Shown piece after piece: positions 61,829-64,000 of a DNA stretch of 64,000 bases. The stretch is from Eutreptiella sp. 'Long Island Sound 2002' (lineage: Eukaryota > Euglenozoa > Euglenophyceae > Eutreptiales > Eutreptiaceae), in NCBI GenBank assembly GCA_964036045.1, contig OZ038380.1:70881137-70945136 (forward strand). Direction: 5' to 3'. The stretch's first letter is position 1, and every line of letters starts with the position of its first letter. The notes below the pieces were generated by a model. It saw only the letters and a program-made list of their open reading frames with translations, ran no database searches and was not told the DNA's origin. The translations under genes were made by a program, and so were the position numbers.

Positions 61829-62450
61829 TCAGCCTATTTGCATGCAAATATGTCCGTTACACATCATAAGAGAGGGGAACCATCCATCCGACTTCCCCTT
61901 CGCCTTACCAGGTCGAATCCTTACCTTCTGGACACTAATCATGAGGGGGTTCAGGGGTTTCTCCTCCCCCCTCCCAGCCCCTACCTCCATCACCTCCTCC
62001 ACTTCCCCCTCCACTTCCTCCTCTTCCTCCTGACCCACATAAAGGGTCGTCTTCGTCCCCGCACCCTTCTCGGCATGGGCGGTGACGGACTTCACCACCG
62101 CATCTACATCCTCCGGATGAAGCTGGATCACAAATCCAGCAACCCCTGGATTTACCTCTAGCAACTCGAACATGTAGTTGCTGAGGACCAGGGGTCTTTC
62201 TCGTCAGCCATGAAGGGGGACTTATGGACGATGAGTCCAAAGTCCACACCATGTTCAAAGCGAGGCCACAGGGCGCCTCGCGTTGACGTTACCCATCGTA
62301 AACCCCTCGGGACCGCCAAGGCGACAGACCCCAAGGAGCTTTTGATGGTGCTCGCAGCAAGCGTGGGCAGCAGCAAGGGCCATTACAAAGGATATGAAAG
62401 CTTTGAGAGCTAAAGCAAAGAGGGGAAGCATAAAACAAGAGAGAATGAAG
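61829..62450 (-). pseudogene. Truncated 5' end of an oxygenase 1 gene from a third oxygenase-transposon
   Basis: 61866-62450 matches 20643-21225 closely on the same strand: the acidic linker, NPGVAGFVIQLHPEDVDAVV, FEHGVDFGLIVHKSPFMAD, and the start region (AAHAC for AAHAW). Small deletions near 62190 and 62260 break the frame. It ends at about 61866 in the middle of the N-terminal half, so the catalytic core is absent. Confidence 0.85.
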
Positions 62451-62560
62451 CGCGATAACCTACGCGATAACTTGCGCGATAACTAGGTTATCGCGCGATA
62501 ACCCCCGCGATAACCCCGCCAATAACTAGGTTATCGTGCGATAACCCACGGGATAACTAA
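62451..62560. repeat. CGCGATAAC array of the third oxygenase-transposon fragment
   Basis: Corresponds to 21228-21330, with mutations such as CCAATAAC and GTGCGATAAC. Similarity ends at about 62560, where unrelated DNA begins. No inverted terminal repeat follows. Confidence 0.85.
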
Positions 62561-62876
62561 GGTAAGATAGCCAATTACTGTACCAAATCAATGCTACAAA
62601 AATTATAGGCCGCAATTAAAGCTGGCAGCTAGAAAATAGCCAATGTTTTAGGTCAAATCCTGAAGTTTTCAAATGTTTTTGGTTCAATATGCGAAATCTA
62701 ACTGGTATTGGAGAAATCGGTGCCAGACGGGGCCGCGCAGAGATCACGGGATCGCCGTCGCGCCTGTTTCTGTGCCAACAAAGAAGAGAGAAGATCTCAG
62801 GTATTTTACGACAAAATTCATAATAAATTAGACAGAAATCTGCGAAATTAATTTTTCTCTGGATGGATGTGCTCAG
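62561..62876. other. Unassigned stretch before the pogo-like gene
   Basis: AT-rich sequence with no repeat or ORF that I can support. It may hold the promoter of the following gene. Confidence 0.35.
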
Positions 62877-64000
62877 ATGCGTGACAGGAAAAGAAGGGCA
62901 CGCCAGTGGATTGCGGAGGTAACAAAAGGGAAAACACGAAGCACAGGAAGCAAACGCCAGAAGACCGCGGTCCCGAAGCCTCCCTCCCAGGTCCTATACA
63001 TCCTTCCACTATGGGAAAAGCCGTCAGACATGGAACGCGTCGCCGTCGACTGCCTTATCAAAGCCAACAGCGTTCGCAAGGGTGCGACTGAGTTGGGAGT
63101 CCACCCCCAGACTCTAACTGACGCGATGGGGCGAATGAGGTGTGCTGCGTTACCTGTAACGCAGTATGAAAGGGCACCGCACATCCAACAGGACGCGACG
63201 CGCAAGAGAAAAGAAGCTGGCGCGCGTCGCGCTTTTTGCTTTGTCCTCTTTGCTGCAGCCGCTATGAGCCGTGTGAGGTGAAGAGGGGCCCAAAGCCCTG
63301 TCTGGTGGAGTGGCCCTTGACAACCTGGATGGATGAGTGTGCGGATCAAATGGTGTGCCCTACACTGACTGAGATCAAAGATGAAGCTCAAGCCATGGCA
63401 GAGAAGAAAACGAGTGTGCAGAACCCAGCTCTCCCTTGTAAGTTTGGTAAGACATGGTGGAAACTGTTTAAGCGTCGCAACAGTGACTTTGTTTCAAGAC
63501 TTGCTCAAAATGTTGAATCGCAGCATGCCTCCGCCTGTTTGAGCCCTCAGCAGTGGACAGAGTTTTTTAGTAATCATTTACAGCCAGGTTTACAAAACGT
63601 TGCCTATAACCCCTGCCATATCTGGAACGAGGATGAGTCCGGGTTTTTTTTCGACAGTTCACCACGGTGGGACAGCGTGTGTGGTTGAGGAAGGGAAGAA
63701 AAACTGTGGCGCGGAGTTTGTAGATAAGGTCAGTGAAAAAGAAAATGGTGCTGCCGCAAAACCAGCACCCAAACTGAGGGCACGGCAACTGGGAGAGCCT
63801 CTGAGACGGGTTGACAGGCCTGCAGCAAAAGGTCCTGCCACAGGAGCCGCCACGCGGATAGCTGGGAGGCACAGTGCAAAAATAAAAAGGTCCTGCCAAA
63901 GCAGCCCCAAAACCCACAGCTGAGAAACGCCGAAGGGTTGATGACCCTGCCCCAGCAGCAGCCCCTGGTCCTGACCAAGCACAGTCGTCCTCCGACGAAG
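62877..64000 (+). CDS. Pogo/CENP-B-like transposase-derived gene with one intron (runs off the edge)
   Basis: ATG at 62877 starts a basic N-terminus. A Pipsqueak-type helix-turn-helix follows (MERVAVDCLIKANSVRKGAT, ELGVHPQTLTDAMGRM). A 119-bp intron (63140-63258) joins this in phase to RYEPCEVKRGPKPCLVEWPL, the usual GRP-K-P link, and then a CENP-B-like domain (KFGKTWWKLFKRRNSDFVSR, SPQQWTEFFSNHL). The start of the DDE domain is HIWNEDESGF (first Asp, near 63628-63640). About ten codons on, the frame meets TGA at 63686. Beyond it the DNA encodes a repetitive Ala/Pro/Lys-rich tail (EPLRRVDRPAAKGPATGAA, then RRRVDDPAPAAAPGPDQAQS) in shifted frames. The rest of the catalytic domain is absent, so it is a truncated or rearranged transposase, possibly with more introns. 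Confidence 0.62.
63140..63258 (+). other. Predicted spliceosomal intron in the pogo-like gene
   Basis: The donor is ATGAG^GTGTGC at 63140 and the acceptor is CTCTTTGCTGCAG^CC, ending at 63258. Splicing restores a single frame between the helix-turn-helix and the CENP-B-like domain. Reading through gives an unrelated Ala/Phe-rich tail and a stop. Confidence 0.6.

Overview
This window is eukaryotic repeat-rich DNA with almost no ordinary host gene. There are no bacterial-style operons. I see LTR retrotransposons, a Penelope-like element (PLE), several DNA transposons, spliceosomal-type introns, kilobase satellites and a short insert with a poly-A tail between target duplications. A PLE with its GIY-YIG domain N-terminal to the reverse transcriptase, chromoviruses and 2-oxoglutarate (2OG) oxygenase-bearing transposons together suggest a large-genome unicellular alga or related protist. 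The sequence alone does not fix the species.

Layout. (1) 1-8062 plus 21816-21883 is the 3' part of a Ty3/gypsy chromovirus (copy 1: end of gag, broken pol, 3' LTR), lying at the edge of a ~605-bp satellite (21884-25492). (2) Its 3' LTR is split by a 13.75-kb PLE (8063-21815) bounded by 259-bp direct repeats. On the minus strand the PLE carries a zinc-knuckle ORF, a GIY-YIG/reverse transcriptase ORF and a third ORF. (3) Inside the PLE, at its repeat junction, sits a 6.46-kb DNA transposon (15093-21555) with 36-bp inverted ends. It encodes a 2OG-Fe(II) oxygenase with a zinc module, a coiled coil plus a second TET/JBP-like oxygenase, and a DDE-type transposase. These are separated by arrays of CGCGATAAC and GTTAGAGC motifs that look intronic, so the whole may be one spliced polyprotein gene. 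(4) 25493-26215 is a relic of another transposase. (5) 26216-34560 is very GC-rich and then GT-rich, with a ~210-bp two-type (A/B) satellite. (6) 34561-38951 is mostly unassigned, with minus-strand coding-like blocks and a CAACA/TGTTG microsatellite. (7) 38952-52257 is a second, full-length copy of the chromovirus with both LTRs, a CCAGA target duplication, a primer-binding site and three later insertions. (8) 52263-57200 is another nest: a fragment with a Pipsqueak-like helix-turn-helix is split by a TAA-flanked inverted-repeat element carrying a double-chromodomain gene, and that gene is split by a 2.5-kb non-autonomous LTR element. A 440-bp hAT-type MITE sits in the helix-turn-helix fragment. 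(9) 57545-61262 is a second, plus-strand relative of the oxygenase/transposase element, followed by a truncated piece of a third (61829-62560). (10) 62877-64000 is a pogo/CENP-B-like transposase-derived gene with one recognisable intron, running off the edge.

Together the pieces give a relative insertion history: satellite, then chromovirus copy 1, then PLE, then oxygenase-transposon. The most unusual material is the oxygenase/transposase family with its CpG-rich palindromic arrays, the conserved UGA-CGG junction between gag and pol, and the Pol III-like tRNA-like segment carried in the chromovirus LTR.
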